Shown one piece after another: positions 30,565-41,772 of a stretch of 64,000 nucleotides of DNA (the stretch's first letter is position 1; every line of letters begins with the position of its first letter). The notes below the pieces were generated by a model. It had not been told where the DNA came from and ran no database searches. It worked only from the letters and a program-made list of their open reading frames with translations. This stretch comes from Micropterix aruncella. Taxonomy: Eukaryota > Arthropoda > Insecta > Lepidoptera > Micropterigidae. Both the position numbers and the translations under genes were made by a program. The stretch lies in assembly GCA_944548615.1 (NCBI GenBank), contig OX155960.1, positions 9,420,799-9,484,798 of the forward strand. Reading direction: 5' to 3'.

Positions 30565-31002
30565 TGCATTATTATGCCAATCATTGCCCAACTGGAGGGG
30601 ATTCAAAGACGTTTCGTCCGGTGCATAGCCCGACGCGAACATCTCGCATTTGACTCTTACCGTGATAGGCTACAGCATTATAATATGCTGTCGCTTGAGG
30701 TTCGGCGAACTGCTGCAGATATGACTGCGCTACATGACATCGTTAATGGGACGCTGGATAGCCCATACATAGTTTCGAGCATCGCTCTGAAGGTGCCGCA
30801 ACGTAACACCCGATCTATACAGTTATTCGAGGCCCCGAGACGACATTCTAACTACACGCGCAATTTAAAGCTTAACCGATTGCCACGTACGTATAATGAT
30901 AAATTCACAGGGCTTGATATTTATAGTAGAAACAAAATTAGCTTCAAATCGGCAGTACGAACCGCCCTTGCAGCAGCAGCGACAACTGCCAGTAATTATT
31001 GA
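30565..31002 (+). pseudogene. Jockey-group reverse transcriptase C-terminal fragment
   Basis: 142 codons: AQLEGIQRRFVRCIARREHL, DRLQHYNMLSLEVRRTAADM, LHDIVNGTLDSPYIVSSIAL, KVPQRNTRSIQLFEAPRRHS, NYTRNLKLNRLPRTYND and a basic C-terminus. LE.IQRRF......Y..RL....L.SL..RR...D.......NG..DSP......L.VP.R..R....F.......NY.......R....YN closes Jockey/I-group ORFs. The ATG is internal to the domain, so the start is not native. Polymerase and endonuclease are absent. The stop at 31000-31002 is followed by AT-rich 3' UTR. Confidence 0.7.
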
Positions 31003-31009
31003 TTTGTAA

Positions 31010-32930
31010 TATGTATGTATAAATATAATATAAATTATATATGTATTCCCATTTACTTATTTTGAATTTATGTTGTATAAGTATGATTTATATGTTTGCG
31101 GTTTACTCTACAACTTTTGCGGTTATTTGACATTTTTTGGTTGGTGGGGATGAGTCCTTGCCGCGTGGACTTGGACGATGAGTTCTCCCGGCAAAGTTAC
31201 ATTTTCGGCAAAGTTACATTGGCCACCTACAAATGGATCGGGAGGACTGTCGTTTATTTCCGCGCGGTATAGATCCGTTTTCTTTCAACTAATAAATATT
31301 TACGAATGTATTGTATTTTTTGTTTCATAATTTAGTTTGTAAAATATTTTTTAAATAATTTCGAACGGCGTAAGTTATAATCGGCATAAGAACATGTTTT
31401 TTTTTAGGAATTATGTATCTAATTATATGTTCATGCTGTTACTTACCTAAATAAGTAAAATAAAATAATAACTTATCAGAATGTAATATACCAACCCTGT
31501 ACCCAAAAATGCTGCTGAAAATTCACTGGAGTTCATTATTGGAAGTATTGTAATATCCTGATATGGCCATCTCGTTCACAGTCTTGGACAAAGAGAGCGA
31601 CTTTTTTTCCAGACTACGTTTCCAGACTCTCCTGCAATTTTTTCCTGGAAATTTTCCGATTTTGAAAAAAGCTTACAAGCACGGGCAGTGATTTCCTCTC
31701 GGGTCTCACACGAAGAAATTCCCCAGGGCATTCAGGTATAGGTACTACTGTTTACATTTCCAGGTTACAAGTGTACGCATGGTTCAATGATGCCGTCTGA
31801 TGGAGATTCACCTTGTCGAAGAGTCAACCGGAAAAGACCTACTTCCCGACCTGCTCCTTCATGCTCTTTTCGCCGAGCCGTTCTCAACGACTGACTACGT
31901 GGCGCGTGCGTTGTACTTAATCGCACTAGATTACAATATTTTCGTCGCCAATCCTATTCCGATTTATTTGGTGTTTGAATTACAGGCAATTAATTATTTG
32001 TTCCTCTACGATAGCTAGTATTTTAAGCGATATTCTATTTGTATTGTTATTTGTTTATAACTTTATTAATTTTACTTTTATATGCATTTGTTTTTCTGTC
32101 ATGCTGATTAGTAATAAGCAAATAAAGAAATAAATAAATGAATATAAAAAAATACGACTTCGGCCGACAAGCAAACAAACAAGCTTCATGGAACCGTTCA
32201 AGCACTCAGTCTGGAGGAGGAGAGTTAGTCCGAGTCGTGTAGGGTAGCCTATTTTCTCTTATTAGAATTTAATTTCACGTAAGTGGTCGATGACGTCACG
32301 GTACGCCAGGATGCATTCGGCGAGTGATTCGCTTATCGGGCGGCGGGCGTCGGCGGCGCCGCGACGCCCACTTCAGAGCTTCCGGTCGAGCGTCGCGACG
32401 CTGCCCATGACAGCGCGCCGCTTGCACCTCCACTTCCGATAGCCACTGCCGTACACCCACTACACACCTTCTAACTATGTGGGATTTGGCTGTGTGTTGT
32501 ATATACCTACAGTCAGTCGCTGATATACTTTTCTCTTACTATGTACCGTCTATGAAATTTATTTATTTCTCAAAAAAAACATACAGCGTTGCTTTAAACT
32601 ATTTTACATAGGTGAAGGTAACAATGATTGTAAGGCCGTTTACTTGTTTACAACATTTCACAATAAATGATTAGCAATTTTAATTAATTTTACCTAAAAG
32701 TGGAGGATAGAGAGGAGTAGGGATTAAAGGGAAATGGCTTGTATTTATACATACATACATGAACATACATATACAAATACATACATCAATAAAATACGTA
32801 CGTATAAAATTAATACAGAAAATAAATACATACAAACATAAGTTAAATTAAATTAACTTAATTTTATTGTTTTGTTTTTATTGCTGAATTTAAATGTTTA
32901 AAATTTAATTTATTAGTTTATTTTTACCGC
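31010..32930. other. Intergenic sequence with a CpG-rich block
   Basis: No supported gene. 31180-31215 has a tandem duplication of CGGCAAAGTTACATT. 32300-32460 is strikingly GC-rich for this window (GGCGGCGGGCGTCGGCGGCG) and has no partner here. 32735-32840 is CATA simple sequence, probably a LINE 3' UTR that ends at 33045. Confidence 0.35.
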
Positions 32931-33045
32931 GCAACATGTTATTCCACTAGGTTAAGGTTAGCTGTAAGATGTTGATTTTAGGCAATAAGCTCGCCCTTTT
33001 TTTAAGCTAATAAAGCGTTTTATTACTATTATTATTATTTTTATA
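32931..33045 (+). repeat. LINE 3' UTR and TTA tail
   Basis: GGTTAGCTGTAAGATGTTGA, GGCAATAAGCTCGCCCTTTT and AATAAAGCGTTTTATTA plus a TTA tandem match the 3' region at 40600-40710 that follows a LINE reading frame. This copy is therefore the tail of the same LINE family. Confidence 0.55.
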
Positions 33046-33224
33046 AATTTACAAAAAATAAACTTTAAATTAAACTCTGTGCTCCTTTTCTATTGTTCTA
33101 TATAATTGTATTATAAAAGCAATTTTTTATATAAATTAATATCTATATATGGGAACCTAGTATTATATAAGGCCATAACACGATAAATAAGGGCATTTCG
33201 TGCATAGTTTGTATTTGCGCGTTG

Positions 33225-33345
33225 CAAGTGGTCGTATGACTGGCGCGCCTTTTGGTGAACCGATTTCCACCACAAGCTTTTTAACTCTTGCCATTACCAA
33301 ATGATACCTGCATGCCAATTCTCGTAAACCAAACTTGAGAAGAAG
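33225..33345 (-). repeat. SINE-like repeat fragment
   Basis: TTTTGGTGAACCGATTTCCA, TTTTTAACTCTTGCCATTAC and CAAATGATACCTGCATGCCA match blocks of 3190-3575 and the reverse complement of 50095-50165. Confidence 0.5.
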
Positions 33346-33500
33346 AAGATGTTTAACTCGAAAAAGTCGTGTCACCCAAGGCTTTCCAGGCAAGTAGACA
33401 AGACCACCCCCCCCCCCAACCCATGACCCCCGCCCCCACTTGAAAAAAGTCCATTGCCAGTTCTAACGAAGCCGCTGGTACAACTAAAATTTCGGAGGTA
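33345..33500. repeat. GTGTCACCC-end repeat with C-rich tract
   Basis: AACTTGAGAAGAAGAAGATG, TCGTGTCACCCAAGGCTTTC and CAGGCAAGTAGACAAGACC precede a run of 11 C and further C runs, the inverse of the G-rich ends at 130-900. Next comes GAAGCCGCTGGTACAACTAA, one unit of the 93-bp repeat arrayed at 38481-38757. Confidence 0.5.
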
Positions 33501-33733
33501 AGTTGGAATTGCGCAATAGAATCAGCAAGTCGGTAAATAACTGCGCATAATAAATTGGAAAATTTACTTACTTACTCACATCGCCTGGCGCGTCGCATAT
33601 TTGTAGTGTTTTCTTGGTGTTAAAATGGCTATTTTCCAATATGATGTACCGACCGACTGTGATAGGCTAAGGACAGCTGTATTGCCACATGTGAGCACAC
33701 ATGTGAGCCACATGTGAGCCACAACCTTACCAC

Positions 33734-33990
33734 CTATTCACTCCCCCTTTGAAGCCATAGAATTTGAAATGCGGAAATCCCGGATTTAGATATTTTTTCT
33801 AGGAAAGAGTTTATCATTTTCATGGTAATACCAAGATCTTCAAAGAGGTGAAATAGAGATTTGACTGGCAGGCGACAAGCGCCAACTTCCACCGCGTCAA
33901 GGTGAACAGTGAAGCCGTTCCGGGTGACGGCCTTTTCGAGATCATCGAGGCAGTTGGTTAGGTGATTTGGAAGGGGAAGCGGTTGGAGAG
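33734..33990 (-). pseudogene. C-terminal tail of the restriction-like-endonuclease type LINE
   Basis: An uninterrupted minus-strand frame reads NHLTNCLDDLEKAVTRNGF, TVHLDAVEVGACRLPVKSLF, HLFEDLGITMKMINSFLEKI and ISAFQILWLQRGSE, with a stop at 33734-33736. It aligns with the broken tail at 5990-6235, which has one stop and a frameshift, so this copy is better preserved. VEVG.....P..SL..L...LG........FLE.IS is a conserved module at the end of such ORFs. About 100 bases of shared 3' UTR follow (33640-33733). Upstream the frame runs into pyrimidine-rich sequence and then the 664-bp family. Confidence 0.6.
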
Positions 33991-34092
33991 TGAGGAGGTA
34001 TATCTTCCCCCTTTACAAATCCCCCAACCGTCCTCTAACTCCCCTAACCCCCTCTTCCCCTTACCCGACCCGCTTCCTTTAACCCCCGCCAC

Positions 34093-34460
34093 CTCTCCCG
34101 CGGTTTCCCGACTGGTTATGGTTCGCGGTCACTTGCGCGGTCGTCTATCTAATGTAAGCGGAGATTGAGTCCGAATCATCGCGGACCATGGCGTCCTTTG
34201 CCCGTCTATCACTCAGGATAGGGTGGCTAATTTCAAGAGCGGCTGTCATTAGGTAAATATTATTAGTCGGAATGCACAGTCGATTGGTTGACACCGCGCA
34301 AACCGCCCAGGAGCGCCCAAAGAACGAATCCCAGGGAACTGGCATGCAGGCACAGTGTCCTGACTGTTCTTGCACTTCTGCTTTGAGGCTGCCGGATAGA
34401 CCTGTGAGTTGGGGCGACCCTAACACATGAGTCATAATGGCCTTACTTCACGGGACCATT
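34093..34460 (+). mobile_element. 664-bp family, 3' part, diverged
   Basis: From CTGGTTATGGTTCGCGGTCA through ATCGCGGACCATGGCGTCCT, CACAGTCGATTGGTTGACAC and CAGGAGCGCCCAAAG to GGGACCATTAGCTC. It lacks the first ~200 bp and has several internal deletions, so it is the oldest-looking copy. Confidence 0.6.
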
Positions 34461-34873
34461 AGCTCTTGGTGTAAAGCTAGAGAAGGTATGGTTATTTTAA
34501 AGGTTATCTACACTTAATTGATAATAGGATTGCCGCAACCACATGTAGCCAATCACCTATTTCACTTTAGGCGGAGAAATAACTATGCGCAGGAATTAAA
34601 TACGAGAACCACTAACTTTCAAATCAGCTTTAACAACCTAGGAATTAAGTATTTCAAAATTTTTACTTCAGGGTTGAACCATATAGAAAAGTAGATTTAA
34701 AATTAGTTTTTTTTTAAAAGATAAGTCCTTTTAGTTAATGAGTATTAAGAGAATCATGAAATGTGAGAAAACTATTGTTTAACGTTGTTTTAACTCCTGG
34801 CCTGAGGCGGATCGGAATTTAAAAATATAAACATATTTTATATGTTTAACTATATAACTATTACTATTGATTA

Positions 34874-35610
34874 TTAACACGCTTTTATTAGGTCGACCTG
34901 TATGTAACTAACTATGTAATGGAATCTAAGGTAACTAATTTAACCATCTTCCAAGGATCGTAGCGTCATGAAAATTGCTAGCTGTATGTAGTTCTGATGA
35001 CAATACAATAATATGGTACTGTCGAACTGATCTGATGATGGAGTCGGAAGATATGAACTGGAACTTCATGATGGAACATCGTATCATAGCTGTGTTTGGA
35101 CTTGTTAGAAAAGCCTTGGAATGAACTTTGACCACGATTAGGTTTCAAGGTCTGATGATAAAGCCGGAAGATAGGCACTGGCATTCCATGATGGAATATC
35201 GTATCATAGCCGTGTTTGGACTTGTTAGAAAGGTCTTGTAATGAACTTTGACCACGATTAAGTTTCAAGGTCTGATGATGAAGGCGGAAGACAGGAACTG
35301 GCATTCCATGATGGAATATAGTATCATAGTCGTGTTTGACTTGTGAGAAAGGTCACGTAATGGACTTTGAACACGATCAGGTTTTAAGGTTATAACAAAC
35401 CTATTATATATTGACTTGTAAATATTGAGTTTAAATAGTGTAAATATTGACATAGGTGCCTGTATAAAATGTATATAGACCTGTACATGGAGAGTCTAAA
35501 TAGAATAATATTGATTTATCTATATACGATGTATATTGACGTGTAAATATTTTTTGGTTTTTACGTGCATTTATAAAAGCGTGTTTTTAGTTTTTTTTTT
35601 AAACTATTAA
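34874..35610 (-). mobile_element. Minisatellite-bearing element, copy 2
   Basis: Ends TAACACGCTTTTATTAGGTC and GCATTTATAAAAGCGTGTTT are inverted repeats. Between them are three units of exactly 120 bp, each anchored by GTATCATAGC (35081, 35201, 35321). Because 120 is a multiple of 3, a minus-strand frame stays open through the array (34978-35304). Flanks beyond the inverted ends (AAACTATTAATTTATT) are shared with copies 1 and 3, so the element extends slightly further. Confidence 0.7.
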
Positions 35611-35741
35611 TTTATTATATATGGGATTAGGTTGCTTAATGCCGTACAATCATTGGCAGCTAAGATTTTCTTGCGAAATGCAACACGTAGATAGCATTCA
35701 TAGTTTAAATTAATGATTAATATTCTCTTATGTTTAATATG

Positions 35742-35860
35742 GCGGCGTTCGTGTTACAACTGTATGTCAGCGCACTATATATTTTGCTCTAGATACGCCT
35801 GTATGGTATCCTTATGCAAAATAAAATAATAATCATAGCTCTTTGTTATAATATTATTTA
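35742..35860. repeat. Weak dispersed repeat, partner of 7727-7851
   Basis: TATGGCGGCGTTCGTGTTAC, CTGTATGGTATCC and AATCATAGCTCT match the earlier copy with many differences. GGGATTAGGTTGCTTAATGC just upstream (35621) also resembles GGTATTAGGTTGCTCAATGC at 4632. Confidence 0.4.
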
Positions 35861-37454
35861 CATAATCATTGCAATTTTTAATTTATTATACAGATTTCAA
35901 TGCGTTGTATTTGCGCACTATAATGTTCAAATAGACATATGGCATTCTATCTCTCCGTATTTTCTGTCATGAAAATATGTGAAAAAAATATATTATTTAA
36001 AAATATGCGATAGTCTATAAAAATATGCGATAGATAGCATTAATAATTGAATGTTCTTATTGTTGCCATTGGTTATATTAATGGGTTTTATAGTCAAACA
36101 GTTTTTTTTAATAAAAAAACCATTCATTATCAAATTTTATGATTGATGGCCAGTTACATTGCTATTATTATCGCCGTCAGTGCTATCAGCGCCACTTGCA
36201 TATCGCCGACGCAGAAGGACAACGTAAACAACGTAATTTGGAGCTGAGCAACCTAGAAATAAAATAATTATTGATATTGAATCTTGACATATCATAGCAT
36301 TGCTGCGATCTCGAAATTCAGACATTATGGTGAATAGTGACGAAAGGATCAGACGAAGAATTATTTCGTTACGCAAACATATCATCATGTGTTAATGAAA
36401 TTCTAATTTAACTCGCTCTCAATCGAATTATCTTCGCGCGCTGCCGCAGTTTTCCTTTTAATTTAACAATTACTTTTTCGCGCTGCGGTCGGTCGGTCCT
36501 TTGCGGAAATTACGCCTGCATAATAAAGCGGAAGTGGAGCGAGACGACGAATTTATGCGCAGCACCGGAAGTGAGGTCACATCGTTTACCAGTGGTGCCA
36601 ACATTACGACCTGCCCGCCATATTTTCCAGTTAACATCTCAAACTATTTTACATTCTCGGCGTCAGTAAAGTTTCTTCATGGAAGAATAAGACCGTTTGT
36701 TTACTCATGTGCTAAGACTATAAAAGGTGTTTGTAAATCCCAATTCATTATTACCAACATGTAATTATATAAAAAGAAGAAAAAACACGACTGCCGTCAC
36801 AGAAACTGAACTGTTGTATAAATATATATTTTTACGGCTTTTTATGAAATATTTGTGGTTTATGTTCCATTTTTTATACTTGGCACTTGTCATTTTCTAT
36901 ACTTGGCACATTTTCTATACTTGGCACCGTCGTTGTTCAATAAAACTAAGGATATTACCCGGCATTTATACTCAAGGTAAAAATATAAAAATAAATGTAA
37001 ACAAAAAAAGACTAACCCACTGGTTGATCACCCAGGGAAGGAAAGAAACCGAAAAACTAATTTGCTTTATTCCTATCTAACTTACCATTCCTAACTTATT
37101 ATTATTCACCTACCATATATTTATGATTGGCATGCTTTTTGTTCTTTATATTATTATTATCACATACCTTTTATGATTATTTGAAATTTTATTTTTTACT
37201 AAAATTTTAGTTTACTTGATTTTATTTTTCACGGCATTCTTCAACATATTTTTTTAATTAGCATTAGGCATTACTTAATTATACGATTCTGAGCCTTCCT
37301 TAGTGCGGACGTCTCGTGCGATCCAGTTAGGTTAGGTTTAATTCATTTGTAACTGATATTATGATTTTTTGTAAAATAAAGAATTTGAATGAATGAATAT
37401 ATTTATCCATGTAGATAGATGTATATGTTTGTAATGTATCAGTCAGCCCTATTA
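35861..37454. other. Intergenic sequence, no supported gene
   Basis: Open frames at 36137-36388 (minus), 36501-36764 and 36727-37080 (plus) show no domain or codon pattern I trust. A TATACTTGGCAC tandem lies at 36874-36927. A LINE-like 3' end (CGATCCAGTTAGGTTAGGTT to AATAAAGAATTTGAATGAAT) lies at 37305-37400. Confidence 0.35.
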
Positions 37455-37710
37455 TTTTACACTAAACACGATATATTATGTTAATTTATTAACATTTGGA
37501 CATTTAGACAACTACTTGCTTGATGTTTGGACAGTTAAGGTGCCCTATAACACTCAGGATGACATAATTATTCTAACAATACCAAACGCTTCTAAATCGG
37601 TTTAAGCGTTTATAAGTTATGGTGAAAAAAAAAACGAAAAACATATATAGATGATCCCTGAACACCTTTCACTCCTTTTTTATTGGGCAGCCGTGTAAAA
37701 ATAAATTGTT
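37455..37710 (+). repeat. ~290-bp dispersed repeat, copy 2
   Basis: Direct copy of 22735-23020: ACACTAAACACGATATATTA, GACAACTACTTGCTTGATGT, TTCTAAATCGGTTTAAGCGT and GATCCCTGAACACCTTTCAC. Confidence 0.6.
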
Positions 37711-38480
37711 AATATCCTTCAAGCATGCTTTCTGTGTACTCGTACTAGCTGAGTTCTACAGCTGCGCAAAAGCAAAATCATTTACTCTGTGATTAACTAT
37801 AGAGTGTCTCAAATAAAAGTTTATATTTAATTCAGAAAATAATGTCCACGGTAAGATTCATCACAATATCCATGAGTTACGATAGATTGTATACAATTAC
37901 CATTTTTCCGTAAACATTTTTTGTGGAAATATGTATTTTTTAAACTTATATCTTCTAACTTAAAAAAAAAACAACTTTTTTTCAAAAATGTATTTTTGCA
38001 TAGATAAAAAAGAGTTTTAAAAAAAAATATGATCATCTACTAAATATTTCGGAAAGGATTCAGTATACATTTTTTCAAGAAATCGGGGTCATTAAAGCCA
38101 AAATTAATGAATATTTACAAGCTGTAATTGTCATTATAAGAAACGGATTTTACCGCAATCATTCTCTCCATTACTACAAAAAATGTAATTTCGACAAAGT
38201 ATTGAGAAATTCACTATTTTACGCGGTAATATCCATTTATTATGATGGATTTATTGTATTTATTGTATGTATTACTGTTGTATGTATTTATTGTATGAAT
38301 ACTGTAGGTATATTGTATGAAATGTATTTATTATTATGGCTTATATGGTTTATTATTTACGTAGACACAAAATACCATAATTTATTGACTTCACATACAA
38401 CAAATCGGTTGGGATACCCCAAAAGTTTTCCCGCAAGTAGCCAAGGTCTGGTTTCATCTGAATAACAATTTATAAAAAGG
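37711..38480. other. AT-rich with a short minisatellite
   Basis: 38240-38330 consists of TTATTGTATG-type units. Otherwise nothing recognised. Confidence 0.4.
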
Positions 38481-38757
38481 TCGATTCCTAGCCCGAAGAA
38501 AGCCGCGGACGCAACTAAATTCCCGGAGACGAAGCTTGAGAAGAAGAAGATTAAGACGTTAAAATCTAAATAGTCGATTCCCAACTCGAATGAAGCCGCT
38601 GGTACAACTAAATTCTCGCAGACGAAACTTGAGAAGAGGAAGATTAAGACGTTAAAATAGAAAAGTTGATTCCCATCTCAATCAATGCCGCGGGTACAAC
38701 TAAATTCTCGGAGACGGAATTTGAGAAGAATAGGATTAAGATGTTGAAACCGAAACA
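38481..38757 (+). repeat. Tandem array of three ~93-bp units
   Basis: Units start at 38481, 38574 and 38666 (TCGATTCC or TTGATTCC). Each contains GCCGCNGGTACAACTAAATT-like sequence, CTCGNAGACGAAACTTGAGA and GATTAAGACGTTAAAA. A single diverged unit lies at 33440-33500 next to the same GTGTCACCC end. Confidence 0.75.
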
Positions 38758-39010
38758 TTCGTGTCACCCCCAGACCTTTCTAGGAATATCTCTTATACAA
38801 GCTACGCAAATAATATTTGAAGCCGGTCTTATCATTTTTGGAAAAAAAACCATTTTAATAGCATGGAAAATAATACAAATTGGCGCACAGAGGGAAGTTG
38901 TGTTGCCGCGCAGAGAGTGGGGGGAGGTGTGTTGGCGGGGGTGCTTGTCTACTCGTCGGGAAAGCCTTGGAGTGACACAACCGATTTGTTGTACATCAAG
39001 AAACATACCG
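38758..39010. repeat. Repeat bounded by inverted GTGTCACCCC / GGAGTGACAC ends
   Basis: CATTCGTGTCACCCCCAGAC at 38758 and GGAAAGCCTTGGAGTGACAC at 38960 are inverted relative to each other. The right end continues ACAACCGATTTGTTG, as at 465-482. The pair suggests a ~220-bp unit with inverted termini. Confidence 0.45.
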
Positions 39011-39069
39011 CCTATACAATACACGTAATTGTACAGAGGAAAAGGAAATAGAAAAACAAATGACGATAA

Positions 39070-39624
39070 TCGTATCCTAGGAGAGTAACAATTTAAGAAA
39101 TTAAAATAAAAAAATAAAAAATAAGAGTTTAATTTGGCTGTTTGGCTGCACTTTGTGACTATTACTAATATTTTAATTTTTCTTTGTGACTATTTAATTT
39201 TTTTAGAAACTTTACTATTACTGGTATTTTAATTTTATTGTGACTTTTTATTTTTCTACAAATATTACTAATTTTATTTATAATTTAAGTTGTGACCATA
39301 TAGTTTATTATTAACCGAAGGATAAGTGTATTTAATTATCTATTTACTTCAATGTTTTATTTTATTATAATTATATATTTACATATTTTATTTTTATACA
39401 TATTTTTATTTAATTCAAGGTTTTTTTTCCACTTTCGCTTTTTCTCTTTTTGTTTAAACTACTTTTTTCTTTTGAATATGTTTTTTAAAAAACTAGTATT
39501 TGTTTAATATGTTTGCCCTAGAACAAGTGTATACTTAGTTGAGCGACATGGGACCAATATTCACTATAAGCGTGACACAACTTGCTGTGGGTTTTATTTT
39601 AAACTAGATATTTTAAAATAGATA
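39070..39624. repeat. AT-rich imperfect tandem region
   Basis: TTTGTGACTATT..AATTTTT motifs recur about every 60 bases between 39140 and 39300, followed by TTTTATTTA-rich sequence. No gene. Confidence 0.4.
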
Positions 39625-39854
39625 CCCTTCCTATGTGAGCTAACCATTTTTGGTTAGACGCTTTCCGCGCTGTGCTAACTGTAATATTTATTCATTATTA
39701 TCTTAATTGTTTTACGAGATAATGTTGTAACGTTATAATATTTCAAATTTCAATGTGATAATTTTGCAGTTATTCTCTTTACGATCCGTATAGTAGTTTA
39801 AAAGTTATGCGCAAAACTATCCCGGGCAGAAATTTTACCCCGCCATAGGAGGGG
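39625..39854. mobile_element. piggyBac-type MITE, copy 2 (inverted)
   Basis: CCCTTCCTATGTGAGCTAAC at the left and CCATAGGAGGGG followed by TTAA at the right. The interior is the reverse complement of 23194-23516 with a ~90-bp deletion. The left TTAA has decayed. Confidence 0.65.
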
Positions 39855-39858
39855 TTAA

Positions 39859-40324
39859 GTATGATTTGTTACGATTGTTACATATTATGTACATTACTGT
39901 AAATAAATAAAAATAAAATAAATGAAATATTAGCATATATTAGCATAGAAATATTACCATCTCAATTACAACTTGTAAATTCTATTTCCCAATGATTTTT
40001 ACAATCGCCTATGTGCGCATCGATGCACTCGTCAGTTTAAATCATTCTATACTGTTGGTCGGAAATTTATTAACCGTTGGATGGCGCTAGACGATAAGCA
40101 ATTCTCAGAGCATCGGCTATAACGGAGCGGCGGCGTGAGAAACAGTAAGATTTAACGTGGCGCTTTGGACTGTAGCCAATACGAAAGAAAGCCTCTTAGT
40201 GACGTCACGGAAATATAAATGTTAAAGAATAGTGCGCTGAGGTTATAAACATTGCAAAAGTAAAACGCTGCTATTATTATTTCTACTGGCATGTATAAAG
40301 GTCAGCCTCTGACAGTTTATTAAA
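39859..40324. other. Intergenic, no supported gene
   Basis: GTTGGATGGCGCTAGACGAT (40076) resembles the GATGGCGCTG strings at 25865 and 28335, but no larger structure is visible. Confidence 0.35.
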
Positions 40325-40485
40325 AATTCCGAGTCATAATAGTGATTTCTATTTCCATTCTTTCTGTGTCCATGGTGGAAGACTCTGGAACGATCTCCCA
40401 GCAAATATACGAAACTCGCCTTCTTTACCATCGTTTAAGACTCACCTTAGGGATTACTACCTTTCTAAGAAGTAACCAGTTCTTC
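40325..40485 (+). pseudogene. Non-LTR reverse transcriptase C-terminal fragment
   Basis: Plus-strand frame SHNSDFYFHSFCVHGGRLWN, DLPANIRNSPSLPSFKTHLR, DYYLSKK and a stop at 40483-40485. GRLWN.LPANIR.SPSL.SFK.HLR is the classic LINE C-terminus and matches the diverged tail at 10640-10795. The following 3' UTR (40486-40712) contains GGTTAGTTGTAAGACATTGC, GGCAATAAGCTCGCC, AATAAAGAG and a TTATTA tail, shared with 32931-33045. There is no upstream polymerase sequence, so it is a short 5'-truncated insertion. Confidence 0.65.
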
Positions 40486-40712
40486 CCTTTCTCTCCTCTT
40501 CCTCTCCTAATTTCCTCTCCTCGGGCATTATTAGTTTTAAATTCCTCCACTTGTCTGTATGTTATGTAATAATCTTTATTTTCACAATGCGCGCATGTAC
40601 CTTTGTGTTTAGGTTAGTTGTAAGACATTGCAATGTGGCAATAAGCTCGCCTTTTTGTATACTAATTAAGTGCAAATAAAGAGTTTATTATTATTATTTA
40701 TTATTATTATTA

Positions 40713-41448
40713 TTATAAAAAGAGCAATAAATAAAAAGAGAAAAATAAACATGACTGCCGTTACAAAAACTGAACAATTTTATTTATAGTTATTAGAAAG
40801 ATTTGATCACGCGTAAAATCACGTTTTTGAGAGAATAATTTCTTCGCTGAAATAATATTCGTCGATACCACATTCAACTTACAGAAGCTCCGTTACGGCT
40901 CGGATGATGCGTCTTATCTCTGCATTCAGTACTTAAAAGCAATTGAGCATTCCGTGAGTCAATCGACGGGCCTTGTCCAAGACCCAGGACGACTTCCACT
41001 GGGCAATTGCTATAGAGCCGGGCTTTGCGTGGGCCGGGTCCATTTACCCGGCTTTCCGAGTGTGACGTCGCAGGGCTGCACGCCCTCTGGCAGGTATCTC
41101 GTGACGCTCGTGCGCCACTATTGATGCTTAATATAGCCTCGCGCCTCGCGCCGCCGCCGTACGCAGTCGGTCGCCCTCGGTGCTTAAGCAATGACACGTG
41201 TTTTTATTAAATATATTGTGGTTTATGTATTTATCCTTACAAGTATTTATATATTTTCGGAACGTACTCAATCGGACATTACATTCGATACTAAACAAAC
41301 GAAGTATATATTCGAGGGCATCTGATGTTTGAATTGTTATCTGGCGCGGTAAACGAAATATTACAGTGTGTGTGACGTATTCTCCGCAACCTAGATTGTT
41401 TTTCCCTGTAATCCACTCAATACATGATTAGTTTCTGAGTTAGGTATA
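40713..41448. other. Mostly unrecognised; one balanced-composition block
   Basis: 40870-41200 is GC-balanced (GGGCCGGGTCCATTTACCCG) with no partner in the window and open frames on both strands but no identifiable domain. It could be single-copy DNA or part of an unknown element. Confidence 0.3.
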
Positions 41449-41580
41449 CCCGTAACAGACCCTCGGATTTGGTACGGAGGACCGAATCCGCCGACCAAAT
41501 CCGTTCTTGCAACAGACGACCGGACCGGACCATTGACCTTATAACTACTTGACCCCGTGATCAGCCTGAGAATGCGTCAG

Positions 41581-41772
41581 CCGAATAGAAAGAGACAGCT
41601 GCCTATAGTATCCCCTCCATCCTTGTCTAGTCGTGCATTCACGGAACCACGTACATATATCACTATGGCAACGCTTCGACGCCATAAGTCTGCTATGCTA
41701 TGGATAAACGCGCATGCGCAACTAGACAAGGATAGAGGGAGTCTCAAATGCCACAATCTCATTCTATTCGGT
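41581..41772. mobile_element. Nested foldback MITE
   Basis: CCGAATAGAAAGAGA...CCTCCATCCTTGTCTAGT (41581-41629) is inverted at ACTAGACAAGGATAGAGGGA...TCTCATTCTATTCGG (41720-41772). The arms are ~50 bp and the spacer ~90 bp. Confidence 0.6.

Noticed and set aside
31640..31745. Minus-strand string resembling a CENP-B/pogo transposase N-domain (CETREEITARACKLFSKSEN)
   Set aside because: Only about 35 codons between stops, and continuation in either frame is not convincing.
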